A DNA stretch of 64,000 nt from Litorihabitans aurantiacus. GTDB taxonomy: Bacteria; Actinomycetota; Actinomycetes; Actinomycetales; Beutenbergiaceae. Positions 48,833-62,437 of the stretch are shown piece by piece; within the stretch, counting starts at the first letter, position 1, and the number at the start of each line of letters is the position of its first letter. The position numbers and the translations under genes were made by a program. The stretch spans positions 1,116,001-1,180,000 of the forward strand of contig NZ_BSUM01000001.1 of assembly GCF_030161595.1 (NCBI RefSeq), in the 5' to 3' direction. The notes beneath the pieces are model-generated. The model saw only the letters and a list, made by a program, of their open reading frames with translations, searched no databases and was not told where the DNA came from.

Positions 48833-49839
48833 CCACGCTGGCCGCCGGCATCCCGAGCCCGACCCAGGGCACCTGGTACCTCGGGCCGTTCCCGCTGCGG
48901 GCCTACGCCCTGGCCATCCTCATCGGCGGCATCCTCGCCTACGTGCTGCTGGTGCGCCGCTACCGCGCGCGCGGCGGACCCGAGGAGCAGGTCGGGACGG
49001 TCGTGACCTGGGCGGTCGTGATGGGCATCATCGGTGCGCGGATCTACCACGTGATCACCTCGCCCGACGCCTACTTCGGCCCCGACGGCGACCTGAAGCT
49101 CATCCCGCAGATCTGGAACGGCGGGCTCGGGATCTGGGGTGCGATCTCGCTCGGCGCCGTCGGCGCGTGGATCGGCCTGCGCCGCGCCGGACTGCGGTTC
49201 GCGCCGTTCGCCGACGCGCTCGCGCCCGGCCTGCTGGTCGCGCAGGCGGTGGGCCGCATCGGCAACTACTTCAACCAGGAGCTCTACGGCCGGGAGACCA
49301 CCCTGCCGTGGGGTCTGCAGATCGACCGGTTCCCGGACGTCCTGTTCCACCCCACGTTCCTGTACGAGCTGATCTGGAACCTCGTGGCGGCGGCCGCGCT
49401 CATCGCGGCCGAGCGGCGGTTCCGGCTCGGCCACGGGCGGGTGTTCCTGCTGTACGTCGTCCTGTACACGGCCGGCCGCGGCGTCATCGAGTCGCTGCGG
49501 ATCGACGAGGCGCAGCTGATCGCCGGGCTGCGGCTCAACGTGTGGACGTCCATCCTCGTGGGCGTCGCGGCGCTCGTCGCGTTCGTGGTCGTGGGCCGCC
49601 GGCACCCCGGTGGGCGCACGGGTGAGGCCGAGGAGATCTGGCTGCCCGGGCGGGCGCCGGAGCCGGCACCCGAGTCCGGTCGGGGCGCCGGGGCGGGCGC
49701 CGGGGCGGGCACCGCGGAGGAGGCCGGCGACGGCGACCCCGAGGCCCTCGTCGAGGAGGACCCGCTCGACGCGGCGGCACGTGATCGGACCGCGACAGCC
49801 GAGCGTCCAGCACCTGGTCGTTCGGTGGCGGAAGAGTAA
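48829..49839 (+). CDS. lgt: Lgt, prolipoprotein diacylglyceryl transferase
   Basis: 336 aa with seven membrane helices. The Lgt signature is VGRIGNYFNQELYGRETTLPWG; further conserved points are YALAILIGGILAYVLLVRRY, GLGIWGAISLG and FHPTFLYELIWN. It transfers a diacylglyceryl group to the lipobox Cys of lipoproteins such as those at 10022, 34345 and 59823. The tail of about 65 residues is Ala/Gly/Glu-rich. ATGA overlap with trpA is the common trpA-lgt linkage. Confidence 0.95.
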   Translation: MTTLAAGIPSPTQGTWYLGPFPLRAYALAILIGGILAYVLLVRRYRARGGPEEQVGTVVTWAVVMGIIGARIYHVITSPDAYFGPDGDLKLIPQIWNGGLGIWGAISLGAVGAWIGLRRAGLRFAPFADALAPGLLVAQAVGRIGNYFNQELYGRETTLPWGLQIDRFPDVLFHPTFLYELIWNLVAAAALIAAERRFRLGHGRVFLLYVVLYTAGRGVIESLRIDEAQLIAGLRLNVWTSILVGVAALVAFVVVGRRHPGGRTGEAEEIWLPGRAPEPAPESGRGAGAGAGAGTAEEAGDGDPEALVEEDPLDAAARDRTATAERPAPGRSVAEE

Positions 49840-49847
49840 AAGGCAGG

Positions 49848-49853
49848 TATATT
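49848..49853 (+). promoter_or_regulatory. -10 box for gltB
   Basis: TATATT just after the lgt stop, giving a leader of about 78 nt before ATG 49938. It is the most AT-rich stretch in the region. Confidence 0.5.
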
Positions 49854-49899
49854 CGTGGATCTGTGGGCCGACGACGTCCCGTACTTCTCTGGCGTTGAG

Positions 49900-49920
49900 T
49901 CCCCGTCGAACGGACGGGGA
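49900..49920 (+). promoter_or_regulatory. 8-bp hairpin in the gltB leader
   Basis: TCCCCGTC and GACGGGGA flank a 5-nt loop, ending 17 nt before the ATG and directly in front of the GAGG ribosome site. It may modulate translation or transcription; no known riboswitch pattern is seen. Confidence 0.35.
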
Positions 49921-49937
49921 GTGAGGACGGTCGCCGC

Positions 49938-54523
<4,586 letters not shown>

Positions 54524-54531
<8 letters not shown>

Positions 54532-55984
54532 TCCCCGCGGATTCCTCCGCACCCGCGAGCGCGAGCTCCCGACCTACCGGCCCGTCGAGCTGCGGCTGGC
54601 GGACTGGGCGGAGGTGCACGAGCAGCGCACCGAGGGCAGCCCGTACCTCAAGCGGCAGGCCGGCCGCTGCATGGACTGCGGCGTGCCGTTCTGCCACCAG
54701 GGGTGCCCGCTCGGGAACCTCATCCCGGAGTGGAACGACCTGGTGTGGCGCGACCAGCCGGCCGACGCCATCGACCGGCTGCACGAGACCAACAACTTCC
54801 CCGAGTTCACGGGCCGCATCTGCCCCGCGCCGTGCGAGAGCAGCTGCGTGCTGGGGATCAACCAGCCGCCGGTGACGATCAAGAACGTCGAGGTCTCGAT
54901 CATCGACGAGGCGTGGGAGCGCGGGCTCGTCGTCCCGGTCGTGCCGGAGCGGCTCACCGACTCCACCGTCGCCGTCGTCGGCTCGGGCCCCGCCGGGCTC
55001 GCCGCCGCGCAGCAGCTCACCCGCGCCGGTCACACCGTGGTCGTGTTCGAGAAGGACGACGCGATCGGCGGTCTGCTGCGCTACGGCGTCCCGGACTTCA
55101 AGCTCGGCAAGCACCACATCGACCGCCGCGTGGCGCAGATGGAGGCGGAGGGCACGCGCTTCCGCACCGGCGTCACCATCGGGCAGGACATGACGTGGGA
55201 CGACCTGCGCGCGCGGTTCGACGCCGTCGTGGTCGCGGTCGGCGCGAGCGTCCCGCGCGGCCTCAAGGTCGAGGGGGACGACCTCCCGGGCGTCGAGTGG
55301 GCCATGTCCTACCTCTCGCAGGCCAACGCGGTCGTGGGCGGTGCCGAGGTGACCGACCAGATCTCAGCGCAGGGCAAGAACGTCGTCATCATCGGCGGCG
55401 GTGACACCGGATCGGACTGCCTCGGCACCGCGCTGCGCCAGGGTGCCGCGAGCGTCACCACGCTGGCCATCGGGCAGGAGCCGCCGATCGAGCGCCCGGC
55501 CGACCAGCCGTGGCCGACGACGCCGCGCATCATGGAGATCTCGAGCTCGCACGAGGAGGGCGGGGACCGCGAGTTCCTCGCCTCGACCGTGCAGCTGCTC
55601 GGCACCGACCGCGTCACCGGTCTGCGCGTGGCCGAGACCGAGTACCTCGAGGACGGGCGGCGCGCTCCGAAGGCTGGCACCGAGCGCGAGGTGCCGGCCG
55701 ACCTCGTGCTGATCGCCATGGGCTTCACCGGCCCCGACGCGACGACCGCCGCGGACCAGATCGGCCTCGCGGTCTCGCCGCGCGGGCCGATCGAGCGGGG
55801 CGACGACTACGCCACCGCCGTCCCCGGCGTCTTCGTGGCGGGCGACGCCGGCCGCGGCCAGTCCCTCATCGTGTGGGCGATCGCGGAGGGCCGGGCGTGC
55901 GCGGCCGCCGTCGACACCTACCTCACCGGGTCCACCGAGCTCCCCTCGCCCGTGACCCCCTCCGACCACGGTTTCGCCGCCTGA
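54524..55984 (+). CDS. gltD: GltD, glutamate synthase small subunit
   Basis: 486 aa. Two 4Fe-4S clusters use [20 protein letters not shown] and [12 protein letters not shown] site [22 protein letters not shown] site [14 protein letters not shown], second FAD motif [19 protein letters not shown]. It passes electrons from NADPH to GltB, which makes two glutamates from glutamine and 2-oxoglutarate. The ATG lies within the end of gltB. Confidence 0.96.
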
Positions 55985-56013
55985 GCGCGGCGTGACGCAC
56001 TCCCGACCCCAAC

Positions 56014-56019
56014 TAGGCT
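56014..56019 (+). promoter_or_regulatory. Leaderless -10 box for pyk
   Basis: TAGGCT ending 6 nt before ATG 56026. Confidence 0.6.
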
Positions 56020-56025
56020 GAAGAC

Positions 56026-57461
56026 ATGCGTAGAGCAAAGATCGTCTGCACCATGGGCCCCGCGACGGCCTCCCCGAGAAGATCCAGGAGCTGGTCGACG
56101 CCGGCATGGATGTCGCGCGCATCAACCGCAGCCACGGCGAGGCGTCCGAGCACGCCGAGATCATCGAGCACGTGCGCGCCGCGGCCGACCGCGCGGGCCG
56201 CGCCGTCGCGATCCTGGTCGACCTCCAGGGTCCGAAGATCCGCCTCGAGCGGTTCGTCGAGGGCAGGCACGACCTCGCCGTCGGCGACGTCTTCACCATC
56301 ACGACGCGCGACGTCGAGGGCACCAAGGAGCTCGTCGGCACGACCTACAAGGGCCTGCCGGGCGACTGCACGCCGGGCGACCGCCTGCTCATCGACGACG
56401 GCAAGGTCACCGTGCGCGTCACGGACGTGACCGACACCGACGTCGTCACGGTCGTCGAGGTCCCCGGGCCCGTCTCGAACAACAAGGGCATCAACCTGCC
56501 CGGCGTGGCCGTCTCCGTGCCCGCGATGAGCGACAAGGACGAGGAGGACCTGCGCTGGGCGCTGGGCCTGCGTGCGGACTTCATCGCGCTCTCGTTCGTG
56601 CGCAGCGCGAAGGACTACGACGACGTCGCGGCGATCATGGCGGAGGAGGGCTACAAGGCCCCCGTCATCGCGAAGATCGAGAAGCCGCAGGCGGTCGACA
56701 ACCTCGCCGAGATCGTCGACGCGTTCGACGGCATCATGGTCGCCCGCGGCGACCTCGGTGTGGAGCTCCCGCTCGAGCGCGTGCCGCTCGTGCAGAAGGA
56801 GGCCGTCGCGCTCGCCCGTCGCAACGCCAAGCCGGTCATCGTCGCCACGCAGGTGCTCGAGTCGATGATCAGCTCGCCGCGCCCGACGCGCGCGGAGACG
56901 TCCGACTGCGCCAACGCGGTGCTCGACGGCGCGGACGCGGTCATGCTGTCCGGCGAGACCTCCGTGGGCCAGTTCCCGATCGACTGCGTGCGCACGATGG
57001 CCCGCATCATCGAGGCGACCGAGGAGCACGGCCTGGAGCGCATCGCCGCCTTCACGTGGACGCCGCACACGCGCGGCGGCGTGATCACGGCGGCCGCGAA
57101 CCAGATCGGCAAGACGCTGGACGCCAAGTACCTCGTGACGTTCACGCAGTCGGGCGACTCGGCGCGCCGCATGTCGCGCCTGCGCTCGGAGCTGCCGCTC
57201 ATCGCGTTCACGCCCGACGCCGCCACGCGCCGCCAGCTCGCGCTCAGCTGGGGCGTGACGACGATCGTCACCCCGACCGTGCCGCACACCGACGCGATGG
57301 TGGCGGCCGTGGACGCCTCGCTCCAGGACGGCGGTTACGTCGCCCCGGGCGACCGCGTGGTCGTCGTCTCCGGCGCCCCGGTGGGCCGCTCCGGCACCAC
57401 CAACCTGGTGCAGGTGCACACGATCGGTGACGACACCGACCGGCACCAGCCGCAGGCCTGA
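56026..57461 (+). CDS. pyk: Pyk, pyruvate kinase (frame break near start)
   Basis: About 478 aa when one C is added to the run 56072-56075, giving MRRAKIVCTMGPATASPEKI then QELVDAGMDVARINRSHGE. Catalytic and metal sites: DLQGPKIRLERF, IALSFVRSAKD, VIAKIEKPQAV (catalytic Lys), VARGDLGVELPLERVPLVQK and SGETSVGQFP. The C-terminal domain binds effectors. It makes pyruvate and ATP from phosphoenolpyruvate. ATG fits the leaderless promoter. A strong hairpin follows. Confidence 0.95.
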
Positions 57462-57486
57462 GCCGGTCATCGCACCGGGTCCCGAC

Positions 57487-57521
57487 GACGGCCGGTCTCC
57501 CTCGGGGAGGCCGGCCGTCGG
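57487..57521 (+). terminator. 16-bp hairpin after pyk
   Basis: CGACGGCCGGTCTCCC pairs with 57506-57521, with one G-T wobble and a 3-nt loop, 26 nt after the pyk stop. No T-run. Confidence 0.65.
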
Positions 57522-57554
57522 CGTCCCCCGACGTCGCCGCTCGGCGGGCACGAC

Positions 57555-58827
57555 GTGCGCCCGACGGCGAGCGTGGTCGGCGGTGGTCCGGCCGGGCTGA
57601 TGGCGGCCGAGGTGCTCGCCGCGGGGGAGCGGCCGTCACGGTCCACGAGCGCATGCCGTCGGTGCTGCGCAAGTTCCTCCTGGCGGGCCACGGCGGTCTC
57701 AACCTCACCCACACCGACGAGCGGGAGGTGTTCCTGCGCCGCTACGGCGCTGCTGCGGACCACCTGGCACCTGGGTGGGACGCGTTCACCCCGCCGACCT
57801 GAGGGCGTGGTGCGCCGGGCTCGGACAGCCGACCTTCGTCGGGTCCAGCCGAAGGGTCTTCCCCGAGGCGTTCCGGGCCAACCCGCTCGTGCGCGCGTGG
57901 CGTGGGCGACTGGCCGAGCAGGGGGTGCGGATCGAGACCCGGCAGCGCTGGGTCGGGTGGGCCGACGGGGCGGCACCGTCGGGCGGGCCGCCCGCGCTGC
58001 TGGTCGCCGCGCCCGACGGTGACGTGCGCACGGTGGCGCCCGACGTCGTCGTCCTGGCGCTCGGGGGTGCGTCGTGGCCGCGTCTCGGCTCGGACGGTTC
58101 CTGGACCGACCATCTCGCGGTACGGGGTGTCGAGCTCGCCCCCTGGCGCGCCGCCAACGTCGGGCTGCGCGTGGCGTGGTCGGAGGTGTTCGTCGAGCGC
58201 TTCGCCGGGGTCCCCCTCAAGCACGTGGCGCTGCGCGTGCGGGGAGAGCGCCGTGCCGAGGTGCGCGGCGACGCGATGCTCACGGCGACGGGTGTCGAGG
58301 GCGGCCCTGTCTACGCGCTCGGCGCGGCGGTCCGCGCGGCGCTGGACGCCCGGGGCACCTGCACGCTGGAGGTCGACCTGCGTCCGGACGCGACCGCCGG
58401 CGACCTCGAGGGGCGCCTGCGCCGCCGTCGCCCGCGGGACTCGGGCACCACCTGGCTGCGTCGCACGCTCGGGCTGGATCTCGCGGCGATCGGTCTGCTG
58501 CGCGAGGCCGGCGGCGGTGCGCTGCCGGCCGACCCCGCCGTCGTCGCCGCACTGGTCAAGGCCGCCCCCGTGACGGTGACGGCTACCATGCCGATCGAGC
58601 GTGCCATCTCGAGCGCCGGGGGAGTGGCGTGGTCGGAGGTGGACGAGCACCTCATGCTGCGTCGGCTCCCGGGTGTCTTCCTGGCGGGCGAGATGCTCGA
58701 CTGGGAGGCGCCGACGGGCGGGTACCTGCTCCAGGCGTGCTTCAGCACCGGGGCGCAGGCGGGGCGCGGGGCTCTGCGACACCTCGCCGGAGGCGGTTCG
58801 GCCGACGTTCGTGAGCCATCTCACTGA
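57555..58827 (+). CDS. BaiN/HI0933-like FAD-dependent oxidoreductase (two frame breaks)
   Basis: About 424 aa after adding one base in each of the runs 57623-57627 and 57789-57792. FAD-binding start SVVGGGPAGLMAAEVLAA; family motifs KFLLAGHGGLNLTHTD and VVLALGGASWPRLGSDG; C-terminal SSAGGVAWSEVDEHLMLRRL and GVFLAGEMLDWEAPTGGYLL, QACFSTG. This TIGR03862-type flavoprotein is common but its reaction is largely undefined. Without the repairs a stop follows TPPT at about 57800. The GTG start is tentative. Confidence 0.85.
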
Positions 58828-58904
58828 CGGCTCCGTCACCGACCGTCTGGGGTGTCGTCGCAGGTCACGGGCCGTCACGGCCGGTCCGACGGGTGCGACG
58901 GGGG

Positions 58905-58978
58905 TGCCCCGGGTGGGATTCGAACCCACACTGTGCCGGGTTTGAGCCGACTGCCTCTGCCAGTTGGGCTACCGGGGC
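58905..58978 (-). tRNA. tRNA-Leu(CAA), short variable arm
   Basis: 74 nt. Acceptor GCCCCGG pairs with CCGGGGC and discriminator A. Anticodon stem GTCGG/CCGGC encloses CTCAAAC, giving anticodon CAA, which reads UUG. T arm GTGGG-TTCGAAT-CCCAC. The variable loop is only ACAGT, so this is a class I-shaped leucine tRNA, unlike the long-arm tRNA-Leu(GAG) at 10612. The D stem has a C-A mismatch. CCA is not encoded. Similar 74-nt forms occur in other actinobacteria. Confidence 0.9.
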
Positions 58979-58989
58979 GCGCGGGGCAC

Positions 58990-58995
58990 TAGGCT
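58990..58995 (+). promoter_or_regulatory. Leaderless -10 box for the ANTAR response regulator
   Basis: TAGGCT ending 6 nt before GTG 59002. It lies 12 bp from the 5' end of the divergent tRNA. Confidence 0.6.
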
Positions 58996-59001
58996 ACCCG
59001 G

Positions 59002-59661
59002 GTGAGCACCGAGAACGAGAACTTCGCCGCCGACGACGCCGCCCCGCAGGACGAGTCGCAGGAGACCCCCGCGGGCATCGGCCGGGGTCGGCGCGTCGTC
59101 GTGGCCGAGGACGAGGCCCTCATCCGCATGGACGTCGTGGAGACGCTCGTGGACGCGGGCTTCGACGTCGTCGGCGAGGCCGGCGACGGCGAGACCGCGG
59201 TGCAGCTCGCCACCGACCTCAAGCCCGACCTCGTGGTGATGGACGTGAAGATGCCCGTCCTCGACGGGATCTCCGCCGCCGAGCGCATCGGCCGCGACCG
59301 CATCGCGCCCGTGGTGCTCCTCACGGCGTTCTCGCAGACCGAGCTGGTCGAGCGCGCTCGCGACGCCGGAGCCATGGCCTACGTCGTGAAGCCCTTCACG
59401 CAGGCAGACCTGCTGCCCGCGATCGAGATCGCCCTCCACCGCCACTCCGAGATCGTGGCGCTCGAGGGTGAGGTCGCCGACTTCGCCGACCGCTTCGAGA
59501 CTCGCAAGCGCGTCGACCGCGCCAAGGGCCTCCTCATGACCCGGATGGGCCTGACCGAGCCCGAGGCGTTCCGCTGGATCCAGAAGACGTCCATGGACCG
59601 CCGACTCACCATGCGCGAGGTCGCCGACGCCGTCATCGACCAGGTCGGCGACGAGGACTGA
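59002..59661 (+). CDS. pdtaR: ANTAR-domain response regulator (PdtaR-like)
   Basis: 219 aa. After a 28-residue acidic leader comes a receiver domain: VVVAEDEALIRMDVVETLVD, phosphorylated Asp in DLVVMDVKMPVLDGI, Thr/Ser in VVLLTAFSQ and Lys in YVVKPFTQADL. A coiled linker leads to the ANTAR domain FETRKRVDRAKGLLMTRMGL, TEPEAFRWIQKTSMDRRLTM, REVADAVI. ANTAR proteins bind paired hexaloop RNA hairpins and prevent termination. The mycobacterial counterpart PdtaR works with the kinase PdtaS; no kinase is adjacent here. Confidence 0.92.
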   Translation: MSTENENFAADDAAPQDESQETPAGIGRGRRVVVAEDEALIRMDVVETLVDAGFDVVGEAGDGETAVQLATDLKPDLVVMDVKMPVLDGISAAERIGRDRIAPVVLLTAFSQTELVERARDAGAMAYVVKPFTQADLLPAIEIALHRHSEIVALEGEVADFADRFETRKRVDRAKGLLMTRMGLTEPEAFRWIQKTSMDRRLTMREVADAVIDQVGDED

Positions 59662-59707
59662 CGCCGTCCCTGTCGGGTGCGCGGCGGCAGCGGGCGTTAC
59701 CGCATCG

Positions 59708-59743
59708 TTGTCAACCGTGATAGCAGCGTGACTATCGCGTCAC
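59708..59743 (+). promoter_or_regulatory. livK promoter region with palindrome, possible GlnR-type site
   Basis: A -35-like TTGTCA at 59708-59713 and TATCGC at 59733-59738 (19-bp spacing) may form the promoter. The interval 59728-59743 is the palindrome GTGAC-n6-GTCAC, which also fits the AC-n9-AC consensus of the nitrogen regulator GlnR. Upstream GTTAC at 59696 could extend it. Tentative. Confidence 0.35.
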
Positions 59744-59822
59744 ACGCCCGACACACAACTGAGGTGTGCTTCCCCTACGACCGTGCCGCCGTCCGGTGGC
59801 TGGCCATGACAAGGAGAACCAC

Positions 59823-61109
59823 ATGAACCGATCCATCGCGCGCGTCGCGGCGGTTGCGGGCGCTGTCGCGCTCGTCCTGGCTGCGTGCAGCAGCGGCAAC
59901 GAGGGCGACTCGACCGACACCGACGGCGGCGGCTCCGGCGACGGCGGCGGCGACGCCCTCCACATCGGCACGCTGCTGCCGGTGACCGGTTCGCTCGCCC
60001 AGCTCGGCCCGCCCGAGATCGCGGGTGTCGACCTCGCGGTCCAGGAGATCAACGAGGCCGGTGGCATCTTCGGCAGTGACGTCCAGGTGACCCACACGGA
60101 CTCCTCCGACACCGAGAACGCGGCCGTCGCGACGGAGTCGTCGCAGCGCCTCATCTCGGAGGGCGTGCACGCGATCATCGGCGCCGCCTCCTCGGGCGTG
60201 ACCTTCAACGTCATCGACGACATCACGGGCGCCAACATCGTCGAGATCTCGCCGGCCAACACGGCCACCGACCTCTCGGGCTACAGCGACTTCTACTTCC
60301 GCACCGCGCCGCCGGACACGGTCCAGGGTGACGCGCTCGCGAACCTCATGATCGCCGACGGCGCCGCGGACGTCGCGACCATCGTCTTCAACGACCCCTA
60401 CGGCACCTCGCTGCGCGACGTCGTCGAGGGTGTCGTGACCGAGGCCGGCGGCACGCTCGTCTACGGCTCGCAGGGCCAGGAGTTCGACCCCAACGAGAGC
60501 AACTTCTCCTCGATCGTCTCCGACACCATCGCCGCGAGCCCCGACGCGATCGCGGTCATCGCGTTCACGACGCAGACGCCGCTGATCGTGCGCGAGCTCG
60601 CCGCGCAGGGCTGGGACATGAGCCGCGTCTACTTCGTCGACGGCAACCTGCAGAACTTCGGCACCGAGGGTGACGTCGGCTTCCCCGAAGGCACGCTCGA
60701 GGGCGCGAAGGGCACCCTCCCGGGTGCCTTCCCGACCGAGGAGTTCCAGGGTCGCCTGCTCGAGGTCGACCCGGGCCTGAACGACTTCTCCTACGGCGCC
60801 GAGTCCTACGACGCCACGATGCTCGCGGCCCTCGCCGCGCTCAAGGGTGGCGAGGCCTCCGGCCAGGCGATCCAGGAGAACATGGCGGCCGTCTCGGGCG
60901 CCGACGGCGGCACCGAGTGCACCGGCTGGGAGGAGTGCTCGGCGCTGATCGAGGACGGCGAGGACATCGCCTACCAGGCCGTCTCCGGTGTCGGTCCGTT
61001 CAACGACGCCAACGACCCGTCCTCGGCGTTCATCGGCATCTACCAGTTCGGCGCCGACAACACGTACACGTTCGTCGAGTCGGTCCAGGGCGAGGTTCCC
61101 TCCTCCTGA
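59823..61109 (+). CDS. livK: Branched-chain amino acid-type ABC substrate-binding lipoprotein
   Basis: 428 aa. Lipoprotein signal ending VALVLAAC, then a Gly/Asp/Ser-rich linker and the two-lobed periplasmic-binding fold of the Leu/Ile/Val family: HIGTLLPVTGSLAQLGPPEI, AIIGAASSGVTFNVIDDI, VATIVFNDPYGTSLRDVVEG and FSYGAESYDATMLAALAALK. Substrate could be branched-chain amino acids, other amino acids, amides or urea. AAGGAG lies 6 nt before the ATG. It faces its transporter partners livF-livG-livM, which run convergently. Confidence 0.9.
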   Translation: MNRSIARVAAVAGAVALVLAACSSGNEGDSTDTDGGGSGDGGGDALHIGTLLPVTGSLAQLGPPEIAGVDLAVQEINEAGGIFGSDVQVTHTDSSDTENAAVATESSQRLISEGVHAIIGAASSGVTFNVIDDITGANIVEISPANTATDLSGYSDFYFRTAPPDTVQGDALANLMIADGAADVATIVFNDPYGTSLRDVVEGVVTEAGGTLVYGSQGQEFDPNESNFSSIVSDTIAASPDAIAVIAFTTQTPLIVRELAAQGWDMSRVYFVDGNLQNFGTEGDVGFPEGTLEGAKGTLPGAFPTEEFQGRLLEVDPGLNDFSYGAESYDATMLAALAALKGGEASGQAIQENMAAVSGADGGTECTGWEECSALIEDGEDIAYQAVSGVGPFNDANDPSSAFIGIYQFGADNTYTFVESVQGEVPSS

Positions 61110-61143
61110 TCGCCGCTGAACCACGCTGAGCCCGCTCGGCACC

Positions 61144-61177
61144 CGACGGCCCCGGTGCACCTGCACCGGGGCCGTCG
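61144..61177 (+). terminator. Terminator hairpin after livK
   Basis: CGACGGCCCCGGTGCA pairs with its exact complement around CC; the practical loop is 4-6 nt. It starts 34 nt after the livK stop and is followed by TCGTGCTGC, a weak T-containing tail. Confidence 0.7.
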
Positions 61178-61356
61178 TCGTGCTGCGGTCCGCTCGCGCG
61201 CCGCTGCGCCCGTGGCTCGCTGCTACCCGGTTGCCCGGTCCGGTCGTGCTTCCTCCTCACCCTCGCCCCTCCCAGGTCGCTCCGGGCCTCCCCACGTCTC
61301 CGCAGCCCCGTTGGACGTCCTCGAGCAGACGGCCGTCCATCGCGCCACCCTCCGTT

Positions 61357-61423
61357 GAGGAAGGACCAGGGGTCGTGGGGAAGGACCAGAGCAGTCCTTC
61401 CCCACGACCCCTGGTCCTTCCTC
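61357..61423 (+). repeat. 30-bp perfect inverted repeat with internal 20-bp direct repeat
   Basis: The arms 61357-61386 and 61394-61423 are exact complements (30 of 30) around the loop CAGAGCA. Each arm carries near-copies of AAGGACCAG or its complement; direct copies are at 61361 and 61381, 20 bp apart. This is far longer than a normal terminator. Confidence 0.9.
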
Positions 61424-61565
61424 GGCATCCCCCCGCGTGGTGCGTGGCCGCGGGGGTCCGGGCCGCGGCGTCATGCGCGTGCGCCGGCGCGAGGGAGGGG
61501 GCCTCGGGGCACAGAGGCGCTGGGGCGCGTGCGCGCTGCTGCAGGCGCGGGGTCGTGGTGGGACG

Positions 61566-61607
61566 ACGACGGCGCCCGCCTCCCCGAGGGGAGGCGGGCG
61601 CCGTCGT
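61566..61607 (-). terminator. 20-bp hairpin, terminator of the livMGF transcript
   Basis: ACGACGGCGCCCGCCTCCCC pairs with its exact complement around a 2-base centre, 29 nt beyond the livF stop on the minus strand. Confidence 0.7.
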
Positions 61608-61636
61608 GCGTCTCGGGCCTCGGTGAGAGCCCTGGC

Positions 61637-62437
61637 TCAGGCGTCCTCGGCGGCGCGCGCCGCGTCGACGTCGGCCGCCAGGGTCCCGAGGTACAGCTCG
61701 ATGACCTTCGGGTCGTTCATCAGCTCGCGACCGGGCCCGGAGTAGGCGTTGCGTCCCTGGTCGAGCACGTAGGCGCGATCGCAGATCTGCAGCGCGCGGC
61801 GCGCGTTCTGCTCGACGATGATGACCGAGACACCGGTCTTGTTGATCCGACGCGTGCGCAGGAACGCCTCGTCCTGGCGGACGGGGGACAGACCCGCCGA
61901 CGGCTCGTCGAGCAGGAGGACCGACGGCTCGGGCATGAGCGCCCGGGCCATCGCGACCATCTGTCGCTCACCGCCCGAGAGGGCCCCGGCGCGCTGCCGA
62001 CGGCGCTTGCCGAGCTCGGGGAACAGGTCCATCACGACCCCGACCCGCTCGGCGAACTTCGCGGGCGTCTGGTAGACGCCCATCTGCAGGTTCTCCTCGA
62101 TCGTCAGGCTCGGGAAGACGTTGTTCGTCTGCGGGACGAAACCGACGCCCCGCTTGACCAGCGCGTCGGCGCGGAGGTTGGTGATCTCCTGCCCCTCGAG
62201 GGTGAGGCTGCCCGAGCGGATGTTCACCAGGCCGAAGAGCGCCTTGAGCAGCGTCGACTTCCCGGCACCGTTCGGGCCGATGATGCCGACCAGCTCGCCC
62301 GGGTGGAGCACGAGCGAACAGCCCTGGAGGATGTTGACGCCGGGGAGGTACCCGGCCTCGAGGTTGTCGGCGAACAGCAGCGGCTCGCCGGACGGCGCGC
62401 CGCGGTGGACCGTCTCGCGGTCGATCGTCGTGCTCAC
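61637..62437 (-). CDS. livF: LivF, branched-chain amino acid-type ABC ATPase
   Basis: 266 aa ATPase. Walker [18 protein letters not shown]-loop FVPQTNNVFPSLTIEEN, signature ALSGGERQMVAMARAL, Walker B VLLLDEPSAGLSP and switch His-equivalent VIIVEQN, the Gln-containing form usual in LivF. One of two ATPases for the LivK system. ATGA overlap with livG. Confidence 0.93.
   Translation of the reverse strand: MSTTIDRETVHRGAPSGEPLLFADNLEAGYLPGVNILQGCSLVLHPGELVGIIGPNGAGKSTLLKALFGLVNIRSGSLTLEGQEITNLRADALVKRGVGFVPQTNNVFPSLTIEENLQMGVYQTPAKFAERVGVVMDLFPELGKRRRQRAGALSGGERQMVAMARALMPEPSVLLLDEPSAGLSPVRQDEAFLRTRRINKTGVSVIIVEQNARRALQICDRAYVLDQGRNAYSGPGRELMNDPKVIELYLGTLAADVDAARAAEDA

Larger units (their letters stand above)
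61110..61636 (+). other. 527-bp convergent gap with three hairpins, no gene
   Basis: The gap between livK and livF holds two terminator hairpins at its ends and a 30-bp perfect palindrome in the middle. I find no open frame with family resemblance or ribosome site on either strand. Confidence 0.7.

Noticed and set aside
56026-56110. Pyruvate kinase pseudogene
   Set aside because: The rest of the protein is intact with all catalytic residues, and one C in a C run restores the N-terminus. A sequence error is simpler.
58905-58978. tRNA for selenocysteine because GCTCA is seen in the anticodon arm
   Set aside because: The seven-base loop is CTCAAAC, so the anticodon is CAA, not TCA, and the stem lengths are those of an ordinary tRNA.
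61155-61626. Short open frames in the livK/livF gap
   Set aside because: They run through hairpins and palindromes, lack ribosome sites and resemble no protein family.
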